NCBI GenBank assembly: GCA_003818495.1
Contig: RPRK01000032.1
Location: 1-32,791 of the forward strand
Source: Burkholderiales bacterium
Lineage (GTDB): Bacteria > Pseudomonadota > Gammaproteobacteria > Burkholderiales > Burkholderiaceae_E
Reading direction: 5' to 3'
DNA length: 32,791 nucleotides
The notes below the pieces were generated by a model. The model made no database searches. It was given only the letters and a program-made list of their open reading frames with translations, and was not told where the DNA came from. Below are positions 9,174 through 17,563 of this stretch, in pieces. Position numbers and translations under genes: made by a program. The stretch's first letter is position 1, and the number at the start of each line of letters is the position of its first letter.

Positions 9174-9325
9174 CAGACGGCCGGTCTGTCGCGCCGTTTT
9201 CGATATGAGTTGATACTCCGGAGGTCCACGGCCACGATCCTTCCAGTGCCCTCCTGCAGGCGTTCGCCCTGTCCTCCTCCGCGCCCATGCAACGCCCGCG
9301 CTGCCTCCACCCCCAGGACATCATC

Positions 9326-11254
9326 GTGAGCCCCTCACCGCCCGATCAGTTCGCACTGCTCCGACAGCGCCGCTTCGCGCCGTTCTTCTGGGTCCAGTTC
9401 CTGGGCGCCGGCAACGACAACCTGTTCAAGTTCGCCTTCACCGTGATGGTGACCTACCAGGTGCAGGTCGAGTGGCTGCCGGCGTCGCTCGCCGGCCTGG
9501 TGATCGGCGCGCTGTTCATCGCGCCGTTCCTGCTGTTCTCGGCCACCAGCGGCCAGCTCGCGGACAAGCTCGACAAGGCGTCGCTGATGCGCTTCGTCAA
9601 GACCTTCGAGATCGCGGTGATGGCGCTCGCGGCATGGGGCTTCTGGACGCAGCACGTGCCGGTGCTGCTCGGCTGCGTGTTCCTGATGGGGCTGCACTCG
9701 ACCCTGTTCGGGCCGGTGAAGTACGCCTACCTGCCCCAGCACCTCGACGAGCGCGAGCTCACCGGCGGCAACGGCGTCGTCGAGATGGGCACCTTCGTCG
9801 CGATCCTGCTGGGCAACGTGGTCGGCGGACTGCTGATCGCGATCCCGGACACCGGCGCGCGCTGGACCGCCGCCGCCTGCGTCGCGGTCGCGATCGCGGG
9901 GCGGCTGGTCGCCCGCTCGATCCCGCACTCGCCCGCGAGCGACCCGGCGCTCCGGATCAACTGGAATCCGTTCACCGAAACCTGGCGCAACCTGCGGCTC
10001 GCCCACGGCAACATCGTCGTCTTCCGATCGCTGCTCGGCATCTCGTGGATGTGGTTCTTCGGCGCGGTGTTCCTCTCGACCTTCCCCGCCTTCGCGCGCG
10101 ACGTGCTGCACGGCGACGCGCGGGTCGCGTCGCTGCTGCTCGTGGTGTTCTCGATCGGCATCGCCACGGGCTCGCTGCTCTGCGAGCGGCTCTCGCACCG
10201 ACACGTGGAGATCGGCCTCGTGCCGCTGGGCGCCATCGGCATGACGGTGTTCGCGGTGGATCTGTTCTTCGCCACCCGCGGGCTCGCGCCGGCCCCGGCG
10301 CCGATGGGCCTGGCTGCCTTCGCCGGCGTGCCCGCGCACTGGCGCGTGCTCGCCGACCTCGCGCTGCTGGCGCTGTTCGCGGGGCTGTACAGCGTGCCGA
10401 TGTACGCGCTGATCCAGCTGCGCTGCGAGCCCACGCACCGCGCGCGAGTGATCGCGGCCAACAACATCCTCAACGCGCTGTTCATGATCGCGAGCGCGCT
10501 GGCGACCGGCGCGATGCTCGCCGCGGGGCTGACGCTGCCGCAGGTGTTCCTCGCGGTCGGCCTCCTCAACGCCGCGGTCGCGGCCTACATCTTCCTGCTG
10601 GTGCCGGAGTACCTGCTGCGGTTCCTGGCCTGGATCCTGTCGAACGTGGTCTACCGCTTCCGCGTGCGCGGCGGCGAGCACATCCCGGTGCAGGGCGCGG
10701 CGCTGCTGGTCTGCAACCACGTGAGCTTCGTCGATGCGATCCTGCTGATGGCGGCGAGCCCGCGGCCGATCCGCTTCGTGATGGACCATCGGATCTTCGC
10801 GATCCCGCTGCTGGGCGGGGTGTTCCGTCTGGCCAAGGCGATCCCCATCGCCTCGCAGAAGGAAGATCCGGCGACCTACGCGGCGGCCTTCGACGCGGCG
10901 CGCGCGGTGCTCGACGAGGGCGACCTGCTGGCGATCTTCCCCGAGGGCGCGATCACCCGGGACGGCTCGCTCGGCGAGTTCCGCGGCGGTGTCGCCAAGA
11001 TCCTGGCGACGCATCCGGTGCCGGTGGTGCCGATGGCGCTGACCCACCTCTGGGGCAGCTTCTTCTCGCGCATCGAGCGTGGCCGCGCGATGGTGCGGCC
11101 GTTCCGGCGCGGGCCGTTCAGTCGGGTGGGCCTGGAGGTCGGTGCGCCGATGACGGCGGCCGACGCGACACCCGCGCGGCTGCGCGAGCGGGTCGCGGCG
11201 CTGCTCGGCGACGACCTGCGCGCGGCCGCAGCCTTGACACCGGTCGGTCGGTAG
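9326..11254 (+). CDS. MFS transporter fused to a PlsC-type 1-acyl-glycerol-3-phosphate acyltransferase (LplT-PlsC-like)
   Basis: N-terminal multi-TM MFS (FFWVQFLGAGNDNLFKFAFTVMVTYQ...), C-terminal PlsC: VCNHVSFVDAILL (HX4D-type NHVSFVD) and FPEGAITRDG. GTG 9326 is the likely start; the ORF track starts at 9287. Confidence 0.88.
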   Translation: MSPSPPDQFALLRQRRFAPFFWVQFLGAGNDNLFKFAFTVMVTYQVQVEWLPASLAGLVIGALFIAPFLLFSATSGQLADKLDKASLMRFVKTFEIAVMALAAWGFWTQHVPVLLGCVFLMGLHSTLFGPVKYAYLPQHLDERELTGGNGVVEMGTFVAILLGNVVGGLLIAIPDTGARWTAAACVAVAIAGRLVARSIPHSPASDPALRINWNPFTETWRNLRLAHGNIVVFRSLLGISWMWFFGAVFLSTFPAFARDVLHGDARVASLLLVVFSIGIATGSLLCERLSHRHVEIGLVPLGAIGMTVFAVDLFFATRGLAPAPAPMGLAAFAGVPAHWRVLADLALLALFAGLYSVPMYALIQLRCEPTHRARVIAANNILNALFMIASALATGAMLAAGLTLPQVFLAVGLLNAAVAAYIFLLVPEYLLRFLAWILSNVVYRFRVRGGEHIPVQGAALLVCNHVSFVDAILLMAASPRPIRFVMDHRIFAIPLLGGVFRLAKAIPIASQKEDPATYAAAFDAARAVLDEGDLLAIFPEGAITRDGSLGEFRGGVAKILATHPVPVVPMALTHLWGSFFSRIERGRAMVRPFRRGPFSRVGLEVGAPMTAADATPARLRERVAALLGDDLRAAAALTPVGR

Positions 11255-11264
11255 ACTGTATATT
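11234..11264 (+). promoter_or_regulatory. candidate sigma70 promoter for the radical SAM gene
   Basis: TTGACA at 11234-11239, inside the 3' end of the preceding ORF. TGTATA at 11257-11262 (17-nt spacer) or TATATT at 11259-11264 (19-nt spacer) as -10. Confidence 0.55.
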
Positions 11265-11271
11265 CATACAG
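11256..11271. promoter_or_regulatory. LexA (SOS) box CTGTATATTCATACAG
   Basis: Matches CTGT-N8-ACAG with an AT-rich centre. Overlaps the -10 region, about 60 nt upstream of the radical SAM ORF. Confidence 0.8.
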
Positions 11272-11332
11272 TCCCGAGGCGTCCCGCACCCCTGCGGTCG
11301 GCCTGCGGCGACACCGTCGCCGGAGGGGCAGG

Positions 11333-12454
11333 ATGCAGCCGATCGCCATCGTCAGGAAGGGCCGGGGCGCAGTGTCGAACCCGGCCGGTCGCTTCGAGCG
11401 CGACGCGCGCGAACGCATCGACGACGGCTGGCCCGTCGACGATACCGACGCGCCGCCGCCGCCCGCGACCGTGATCGAGCCGGACGCCGCCCGCTCGATC
11501 ATCGCCCGCAACACCTCGCCCGACATCGGCTTCGACGCCTCCATCAATCCCTACCGGGGCTGCGAGCACGGCTGCGTCTACTGCTACGCGCGGCCGGGTC
11601 ATGCGTTCCTCGGGCTGTCGCCGGGGCTGGATTTCGAGACCCGGCTCTTCGCCAAGCACCAGGCCGCGGCACTGCTCGAAGCCGAACTCGCCGCGCCGGG
11701 CTACCGGTGCACGCCGATCGCGATCGGCACGGTCACCGACGCCTGGCAGCCCGTCGAGCGTGACCTGCGACTGACCCGAGGCTGCCTCGAGGTCTTCGCC
11801 CGCACGCGTCATCCGATATCGCTGATCACCAAGTCGAGCGGGGTCGAACGCGATCTGGACCTGCTCGCCCCGATGGCCCGCGACGGTCTGGCGCAGGCCA
11901 TGGTCACCGTCACCACCCTCGACCCGGCCCTCTCGCGCATCCTCGAGCCGCGTGCGCCCGCGCCCTGGCGTCGTCTCCAGACGATCCGCCGGCTGGCCGA
12001 TGCGGGCGTGCCCGTCGGCGTGTCGCTCGCTCCGCTGATCCCCTTCGTCAACGAGCCCGAGATCGAATCCATCCTGGATGCCGCCCACGAGGCGGGGGCC
12101 CGCCACGCCAACTACGTGGTGCTGCGTCTGCCCAACGAGCTGGTCGCGGTCTTCCACGACTGGCTCGGCCAGCATTTCCCCGATCGTCGCGCCCGGGTCG
12201 TCGCCCGCCTGCGCGACATGCGCGGCGGCCGGGACAACGACCCCCGCTTCGGCTGGCGGATGCGAGGCGTCGGCCCCTGGGCGGACATGATCCGGATGCG
12301 CATCGACGCCCGGCTGCGGCGGCTGGGCATCGGACGCGCTCGGCCGACGCTGCGGACCGACCTGTTCGTGCCGCCGACGGTCGGCATGCAGGCGAGCCGA
12401 CGGGATCCGGTCCGGTTCGCCCCGGATCCTCCGGTCCAGGGCAGCCTGTTCTGA
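11333..12454 (+). CDS. PA0069-family radical SAM protein (SplB-like / COG1533-type)
   Basis: Cx3Cx2C cluster in NPYRGCEHGCVYCYARP; PDIGFDASINPYRGC, LITKSSGVERDLDLL, RVSLAPL-like (VGVSLAPLIPFVNEPEIESIL). Confidence 0.9.
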   Translation: MQPIAIVRKGRGAVSNPAGRFERDARERIDDGWPVDDTDAPPPPATVIEPDAARSIIARNTSPDIGFDASINPYRGCEHGCVYCYARPGHAFLGLSPGLDFETRLFAKHQAAALLEAELAAPGYRCTPIAIGTVTDAWQPVERDLRLTRGCLEVFARTRHPISLITKSSGVERDLDLLAPMARDGLAQAMVTVTTLDPALSRILEPRAPAPWRRLQTIRRLADAGVPVGVSLAPLIPFVNEPEIESILDAAHEAGARHANYVVLRLPNELVAVFHDWLGQHFPDRRARVVARLRDMRGGRDNDPRFGWRMRGVGPWADMIRMRIDARLRRLGIGRARPTLRTDLFVPPTVGMQASRRDPVRFAPDPPVQGSLF

Positions 12455-12486
12455 GTGTCGGGAGGGCCTCGCGGGGAGGGCGGTGC

Positions 12487-12514
12487 TTGCGTTCGGGTCG
12501 CGAGCGTCTAGAAT
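12487..12514 (+). promoter_or_regulatory. candidate sigma70 promoter TTGCGT-N16-TAGAAT
   Basis: Located between the radical SAM gene and the secreted hypothetical protein gene. Confidence 0.4.
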
Positions 12515-12593
12515 CCGGAAAGATCCTGAAAAATCAGTCTGTTAAGTTTTCCGACACCGGTGGCTCGCACCGCGCGTCGGGCCGGAGGCAGTG

Positions 12594-13283
12594 ATGGCGA
12601 AGCGCGGTCGGACGACGGGTGCGGTGCTGGCGGCGGCGGTGACCGCCACCTGGGCGATGACGGCGGCGGGCAGCGTGGCCGCGGCCTCGCCGTCCCCCGG
12701 CGGACAGATCGGCGCCGCCGTGGTCGGCGGGGGCCGCGCGATGAGTGCCGAGGAGCTCGCCCGGGCCGGCCGCGCGATCGAGGCCGCGCCCGCGACCACC
12801 ATCTGGCAGTCGCGACTTCCCGACGGCACCCTCGAGCTCAGCGACCGGCCGCCGCCGGCGGGCGCGGCCCAGGTCGGCCAGCGCAGCTACACGCTGCCGA
12901 AGGAGGGTGCGGCCCGCCAGCGCGCGGATGCCGAGCGCGAGTACTGGCGCAAGCAGGCCGAGGGCTTCAACCGCCGCCAGCAGGACCGCGACCGGATGGA
13001 GCAGGCCGAGTCCGAGCGCCGTGCCCGAGCCCAGCCCCAGGTCGTCTTCGCGGATGCCGGCCGGCCGGTCTGGTACGGGGCGCCGACCCTGCGACCCTGG
13101 CCGCCGCATGGCGGCCTGCCCCCCGGCGTGGGTCCCTCGGGTCCATATCCGCAGCCGGACCCGCGGCCGCTCCCGGGGCCCATCCAGGGCAGCGGCGCCT
13201 CGTCGTACAGCAGTTCGCCCGGGGCCGTCCAGGGACGGGCCACGGGGGGCTTCATCGGAAGCGGTTTCGCAACCGGGCGCTGA
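12594..13283 (+). CDS. hypothetical secreted protein, possibly DUF4124-like N-terminal domain, proline/glycine-rich C-terminus
   Basis: Signal-peptide-like N-terminus ([27 protein letters not shown]), [21 protein letters not shown] segment, Pro-rich tail. The family call is tentative. Confidence 0.65.
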   Translation: MAKRGRTTGAVLAAAVTATWAMTAAGSVAAASPSPGGQIGAAVVGGGRAMSAEELARAGRAIEAAPATTIWQSRLPDGTLELSDRPPPAGAAQVGQRSYTLPKEGAARQRADAEREYWRKQAEGFNRRQQDRDRMEQAESERRARAQPQVVFADAGRPVWYGAPTLRPWPPHGGLPPGVGPSGPYPQPDPRPLPGPIQGSGASSYSSSPGAVQGRATGGFIGSGFATGR

Positions 13284-13291
13284 AGGTCGCT

Positions 13292-13312
13292 AGGGCTTCA
13301 CCGCGAGGCCCT
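13292..13312. other. hairpin AGGGCTTC-ACCGC-GAGGCCCT upstream of rpsP
   Basis: 8-bp stem (one G-T wobble) with 5-nt loop; no clear U-tract follows. Confidence 0.4.
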
Positions 13313-13360
13313 AAATGGGCTATCATCGTGGGTTTCCCGGAAAGTCTGCAAGGAACCTCG

Positions 13361-13639
13361 ATGGTCGTTCTGCGTCTCTCGCGCGGCGGTGCCAAGGCCC
13401 GCCCGTTCTTCAACGTCGTTGCCACCGACAGCCGCAACCGCCGCGACGGTCGCTTCATCGAACGGCTCGGCTTCTACAATCCGATCGCCTCGGGCAACGA
13501 GCAGGGCCTTCGCCTGTCGCTCGAGCGCATCGAGTACTGGAAGAGCCATGGTGCGCAGGTCTCGCCGACCGTGCAGCGCCTGATCAAGCAGTTCGCCAAG
13601 CAAGCCGCGGCACCGGCTGCAGCACCGGCCGCGGCCTGA
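13361..13639 (+). CDS. rpsP: 30S ribosomal protein S16
   Basis: [43 protein letters not shown], found as an internal ATG in the frame of ORF 12560..13639. Confidence 0.97.
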   Translation: MVVLRLSRGGAKARPFFNVVATDSRNRRDGRFIERLGFYNPIASGNEQGLRLSLERIEYWKSHGAQVSPTVQRLIKQFAKQAAAPAAAPAAA

Positions 13640-13719
13640 GCATCGCCTCCGGCGCGTCGCCGAGCGAGGCTGCGATCACCGTCCGGCCGTCCGATCCGGC
13701 TGCAGCATCTGCCGGATCG

Positions 13720-14274
13720 GTGTCCCCGCAGCCCGCGCCGAGGCTCGCGCGCGACCCTCAGCGCACCGTGCCGCTCGGCAGGGTGGTCGATGCATGGGGC
13801 GTGCGCGGCTGGGTCAAGGTGGAGCCGTTCGCCGGCGCCGGCGATACCGCGCTGTTGCGAGCGGGGGTCTGGCACGTCCAGCGCCCGGCAGCCCCGGCGC
13901 ACCCGGCCATCGACCGATGGCTCACGCTCGAGCGCTCACGGCGCCACGCGTCCACCGTCGTCGCGAAGCCCGAGGGCATCGAGGACCGTGACGGCGCGCT
14001 CGCGCTGAAGGGGGCCGAGGTCGGCGTGCGGCGGGTGGATTTCCCGCCGCTGCCGGAGGGCGAGGTCTACTGGGTCGACCTGGAAGGCTGCGCGGTCGTG
14101 AACCAGGCCGGGGAGTCCTTCGGCACGGTGGTGTCGGTCGACGACCACGGCGCGCACCCGATCCTCGAGACCGACACCGGCCATCTGATCCCGTTCGTCG
14201 ACGCCTACGTGGTCGATGCCCTGCCGGCCGAGGGCCGTGTCGTCGTGGACTGGCAGGCGGACTGGTCGCGCTGA
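13720..14274 (+). CDS. rimM: ribosome maturation factor RimM
   Basis: VPLGRVVDAWGVRGWVKVEPF ... GEVYWVDLEGCAVVNQAGESFGTVVSVDDHGAHPILE ... LIPFVDAYVVD. Located between rpsP and trmD. Start codon uncertain (GTG 13720 chosen). Confidence 0.92.
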   Translation: MSPQPAPRLARDPQRTVPLGRVVDAWGVRGWVKVEPFAGAGDTALLRAGVWHVQRPAAPAHPAIDRWLTLERSRRHASTVVAKPEGIEDRDGALALKGAEVGVRRVDFPPLPEGEVYWVDLEGCAVVNQAGESFGTVVSVDDHGAHPILETDTGHLIPFVDAYVVDALPAEGRVVVDWQADWSR

Positions 14275-14308
14275 AGCCGGGGCGCAAACCGAGGCGCACA
14301 CCGCCACG

Positions 14309-15058
14309 ATGGACATCGAGGTCGTCACCCTGTTCCCCGAGATGGTCGAGCCCGCGGCGGGGTTCGGCGTGACCGGGCGCGCCATCGAGCGCGGCATCTG
14401 GCGGCTGCGCTGCTGGAACCCGCGCGATCATGCGAGCGACGCCTATCGCCGCGTCGACGACCGACCCTTCGGGGGCGGCCCCGGCATGGTCATGCTGCCC
14501 GAGCCGCTGGCCGCCTGCCTGGGGGCGATGCATGCGCGTCGCGAGACGGACCTCCGCCCGCGGGCGCACGTCGTGCACCTGTCGCCGCGGGGGGCGCCGA
14601 TCACGCAGCGCCGCGTCGCCGAACTGGCCGCGCTGCCCGCCCTGGCGCTGCTGTGCAGCCGCTACGAAGGGGTCGACCAGAGGCTGCTCGATGCCGAGAT
14701 CGACGAGGAACTGTCGGTCGGCGACTTCGTCGTGTCGGGGGGCGAGCTCCCCGCGCTGGCGCTGATCGACGCGGTGGTGCGGCTGCTGCCCGGCGTGATG
14801 ACCGACGGCGCCTCGCCGCAGCAGGACTCGTTCTCCGACGGCCTGCTCGAGGGCCCCCATTTCACCCGTCCCGAGGCCTGGCGCGGGCTGCCCGTTCCGG
14901 CGGTCCTGCTGTCCGGCCACCATGCGCGGATCGCCCGCTGGCGCCGCGAGCAGGCCTTGAAGGCGACCGCCGAGCGCCGCCCCGAACTGATCGAGCTGGC
15001 CCGGCGCGAACACCGGCTGTCGGCGGACGATGAGGCGTTCCTGCGCGGATTGAGCTAG
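14309..15058 (+). CDS. trmD: tRNA (guanine-N1)-methyltransferase TrmD
   Basis: [31 protein letters not shown]; trefoil-knot motifs [33 protein letters not shown]. Confidence 0.97.
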   Translation: MDIEVVTLFPEMVEPAAGFGVTGRAIERGIWRLRCWNPRDHASDAYRRVDDRPFGGGPGMVMLPEPLAACLGAMHARRETDLRPRAHVVHLSPRGAPITQRRVAELAALPALALLCSRYEGVDQRLLDAEIDEELSVGDFVVSGGELPALALIDAVVRLLPGVMTDGASPQQDSFSDGLLEGPHFTRPEAWRGLPVPAVLLSGHHARIARWRREQALKATAERRPELIELARREHRLSADDEAFLRGLS

Positions 15059-15225
15059 AATCGAAGGCTTTGCATCGTCGACCGCGGTTCCAAGCGGTCC
15101 GTAGACGCAAAAAGCGACGCAAGAACGACGTCATCGACGTCGAATCGACGCCATCCTCTGCCCCGGGCATTCCGGTCTCGAACCGGCCCTACCAACAATC
15201 CGGCGCACGATGGCATGGAGCTTCC

Positions 15226-15615
15226 ATGGATGTGATCAAGCAGCTCGAGCAGGAAGAGATCGCTCGCCTGAACAAGACGATTCCGGTCTTCGCCCCCGGC
15301 GACACCGTGATCGTCAACGTCAACGTCGTCGAGGGCACGCGCAAGCGCGTCCAGGCGTATGAAGGCGTCGTCATCGCCAAGCGCAACCGCAGCCTCAATT
15401 CGTCGTTCATCGTCCGCAAGATCTCGTCGGGCGAGGGTGTCGAGCGGACGTTCCAGCTGTACTCGCCCCTGATCGCCTCGATCGAGGTCAAGCGCCGCGG
15501 CGACGTGCGCCGCGCGAAGCTGTACTACCTCCGCGAGCGCTCGGGCAAGTCGGCGCGCATCAAGGAAAAGCTGCCGGGACGCGCACCCGCCTCGTCGGCC
15601 GCGCAGCCGAAGTGA
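15226..15615 (+). CDS. rplS: 50S ribosomal protein L19
   Basis: [81 protein letters not shown]. Confidence 0.98.
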   Translation: MDVIKQLEQEEIARLNKTIPVFAPGDTVIVNVNVVEGTRKRVQAYEGVVIAKRNRSLNSSFIVRKISSGEGVERTFQLYSPLIASIEVKRRGDVRRAKLYYLRERSGKSARIKEKLPGRAPASSAAQPK

Positions 15616-15634
15616 TGCGGGCGCCGGTCGCGCG

Positions 15635-16387
15635 ATGAGCGCGGCCGACCGCCCCCCGGAGCGGGCCGCGGTCATCCGCGCCGCGGCCGAACCGGGCACC
15701 ACGCGCCGATCCATCCCGGATCCGCGCACCGCACCGATCGACGACACCGCACCGGCCATGCCGGGGGTGTCGGCCGACCGGCTGCGGCCCGAGGCCCTGC
15801 GCGAGCGCTTTCGCCGCCCGCCGGTCTGGACTCCCGAATTCATCGACGATCGCTGGCGACTCGGCCCCGAGACGCCGCGTCCGGCCGCCGTGCTGGTGCC
15901 GCTGGTGCCGCGGGAGCACGGGCTCTCGGTGATGCTGACCGTACGCACCGCGCACCTGTCGGCGCATGCGGGCCAGATCGCGTTTCCGGGCGGGCGCACC
16001 GAGCCGCACGACGGCTCGCCGGTGGGCACCGCGCTGCGCGAGACCGAAGAGGAGATCGGGCTGGCGCGTGCTCTCGTCGAGGTGCTGGGCCAGATGCCGA
16101 CCTACACGACCGGCACCGGCTTCGTGGTCACGCCGGTGGTCGGCCTGGTCGATCCGGACCACGCGCTCGCGCCCGACGCGAACGAGGTGGCCGAGGTCTT
16201 CGAGGTGCCGCTGGCCTTCCTGATGGACCCCGGCAATCACCAGCGCCGCCTCTACCGCTGGGACGACGGGCTGGAGCGCAGCTTCCTGGCGATGCCGTGG
16301 ACGCGGCCCGGCGACGGTCGGGAGTTCTTCGTCTGGGGCGTCACGGCCGCGATGCTGCGCAACCTCTACCGGTACGTGGCCGCCTGA
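15635..16387 (+). CDS. NUDIX hydrolase / CoA pyrophosphatase
   Basis: UPF0035-like QIAFPGGRTEPHDGSPVGTALRETEEEIGL (NUDIX box) and TGTGFVVTPVVGLV. Confidence 0.9.
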   Translation: MSAADRPPERAAVIRAAAEPGTTRRSIPDPRTAPIDDTAPAMPGVSADRLRPEALRERFRRPPVWTPEFIDDRWRLGPETPRPAAVLVPLVPREHGLSVMLTVRTAHLSAHAGQIAFPGGRTEPHDGSPVGTALRETEEEIGLARALVEVLGQMPTYTTGTGFVVTPVVGLVDPDHALAPDANEVAEVFEVPLAFLMDPGNHQRRLYRWDDGLERSFLAMPWTRPGDGREFFVWGVTAAMLRNLYRYVAA

Positions 16388-16471
16388 AGTCCGGCGCCCT
16401 GCTGCGCGCCAAGTGACCCTGCCGCGGGTGCCGACTCGGGCCCGGGGCCCCAGCCTCGGTATCATCCGCCC

Positions 16472-17536
16472 ATGGGATTCGTCGCACTGATCCTCGCGCT
16501 GACGCTCGAGCAGCTCCGCCCGCTGCCTCGCGACAATGGCGTGCATCGCGCGGCCGGCACGGTGGTGGACGCGATCGCGGGCGCCACCGATGCCGGCCAG
16601 TGGCGTCACGGAGCCTTCGGCTGGGCGCTGACGGTGGGGCTCGCCGTGGTCGGCATCTGGGCCGCGCAGTGGGTGCTGGCGCTGTTCGGCGTGCTGCCGG
16701 TCCTGGCGCTGCACGTGCTGGTGCTCTACCACACCGTGGGCTTTCGCCAGTTCAGCCACGCGTTCACCGAGATCCAGCTCGCCCTCGCCGCGAGCGACAC
16801 CGAGGGTGCGCGCCAGGCGCTGCAGCGCTGGATCCGTCAGCGGGACCCGGACTTCGCCGTCGGCGAGCTTCCGGTCGACGAGCTCTGCCGGATGGCGATC
16901 GCGCACGCCCTCGTCGCGGCCCACCGCCATGTGTTCGGCCCGCTGTTCTGGTACATCCTGCTGCCCGGCGCGATCGGCCCGGTGTTGTACCGGGCCGCGC
17001 AGTTCCTCTCCGAGCACTGGGCGCGCGGCGGGCATCCGGCCCGCGCGGCCGCGCCCGACACGCTGATGGCGGCGGTCGCAGGCGCCACGGCGGCGCCGGC
17101 CGCCGTCGTCCCGGCCGCCGAGCCCTACGGCCGCTTCGCCGCGCGCGCGTACCGGGTGCTCGACTGGCTGCCGGTGCGCCTGTCGGCGGCCGGGTTCGCG
17201 GTGGTCGGCAACTTCGAGGACGCGGTCTACTGCTGGCGCGCGGCGTCGGCGGTGCGTGGTGGCGACGAGCAGCGCCGGTTGCTGCTGATGACCGGTGGCG
17301 GCGCGCTCGGGCTGCACATCGCGGACGCGCGCGTCGAGGCCGAGATCCGGGGCGACGCGGCGGCGCTCGACGCCGATCCGTCGCTGTCGGGCGGCGCCCC
17401 GAGCGGCTTCGACTGGACGGGAGGGCCGCCGGACGCCACCGGTCTGCGCAGCGCGGTCGGACTCGTCTGGCGCTCCGTGGTGCTGTGGATCGGGCTCTTC
17501 GCCATGCTCACCATCGCGAACTGGCTCGGCCAGTAG
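16472..17536 (+). CDS. CobD/CbiB-family membrane protein
   Basis: Multi-TM; conserved-looking YHTVGFRQFSHAF, EGARQALQRWI, FGPLFWYILLPGAIGPVLYRAAQFL. Family assigned by recognition only. Confidence 0.72.
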   Translation: MGFVALILALTLEQLRPLPRDNGVHRAAGTVVDAIAGATDAGQWRHGAFGWALTVGLAVVGIWAAQWVLALFGVLPVLALHVLVLYHTVGFRQFSHAFTEIQLALAASDTEGARQALQRWIRQRDPDFAVGELPVDELCRMAIAHALVAAHRHVFGPLFWYILLPGAIGPVLYRAAQFLSEHWARGGHPARAAAPDTLMAAVAGATAAPAAVVPAAEPYGRFAARAYRVLDWLPVRLSAAGFAVVGNFEDAVYCWRAASAVRGGDEQRRLLLMTGGGALGLHIADARVEAEIRGDAAALDADPSLSGGAPSGFDWTGGPPDATGLRSAVGLVWRSVVLWIGLFAMLTIANWLGQ

Positions 17537-17563
17537 GCCCGGCCCTTCGAGCGCCCCGCAGCC

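Noticed and set aside
9472-11763. 763-aa plus-strand ORF overlapping the MFS-PlsC and radical SAM genes in another frame
   Set aside because: Arg/Ala/Gly-rich shifted-frame translation of two real genes.
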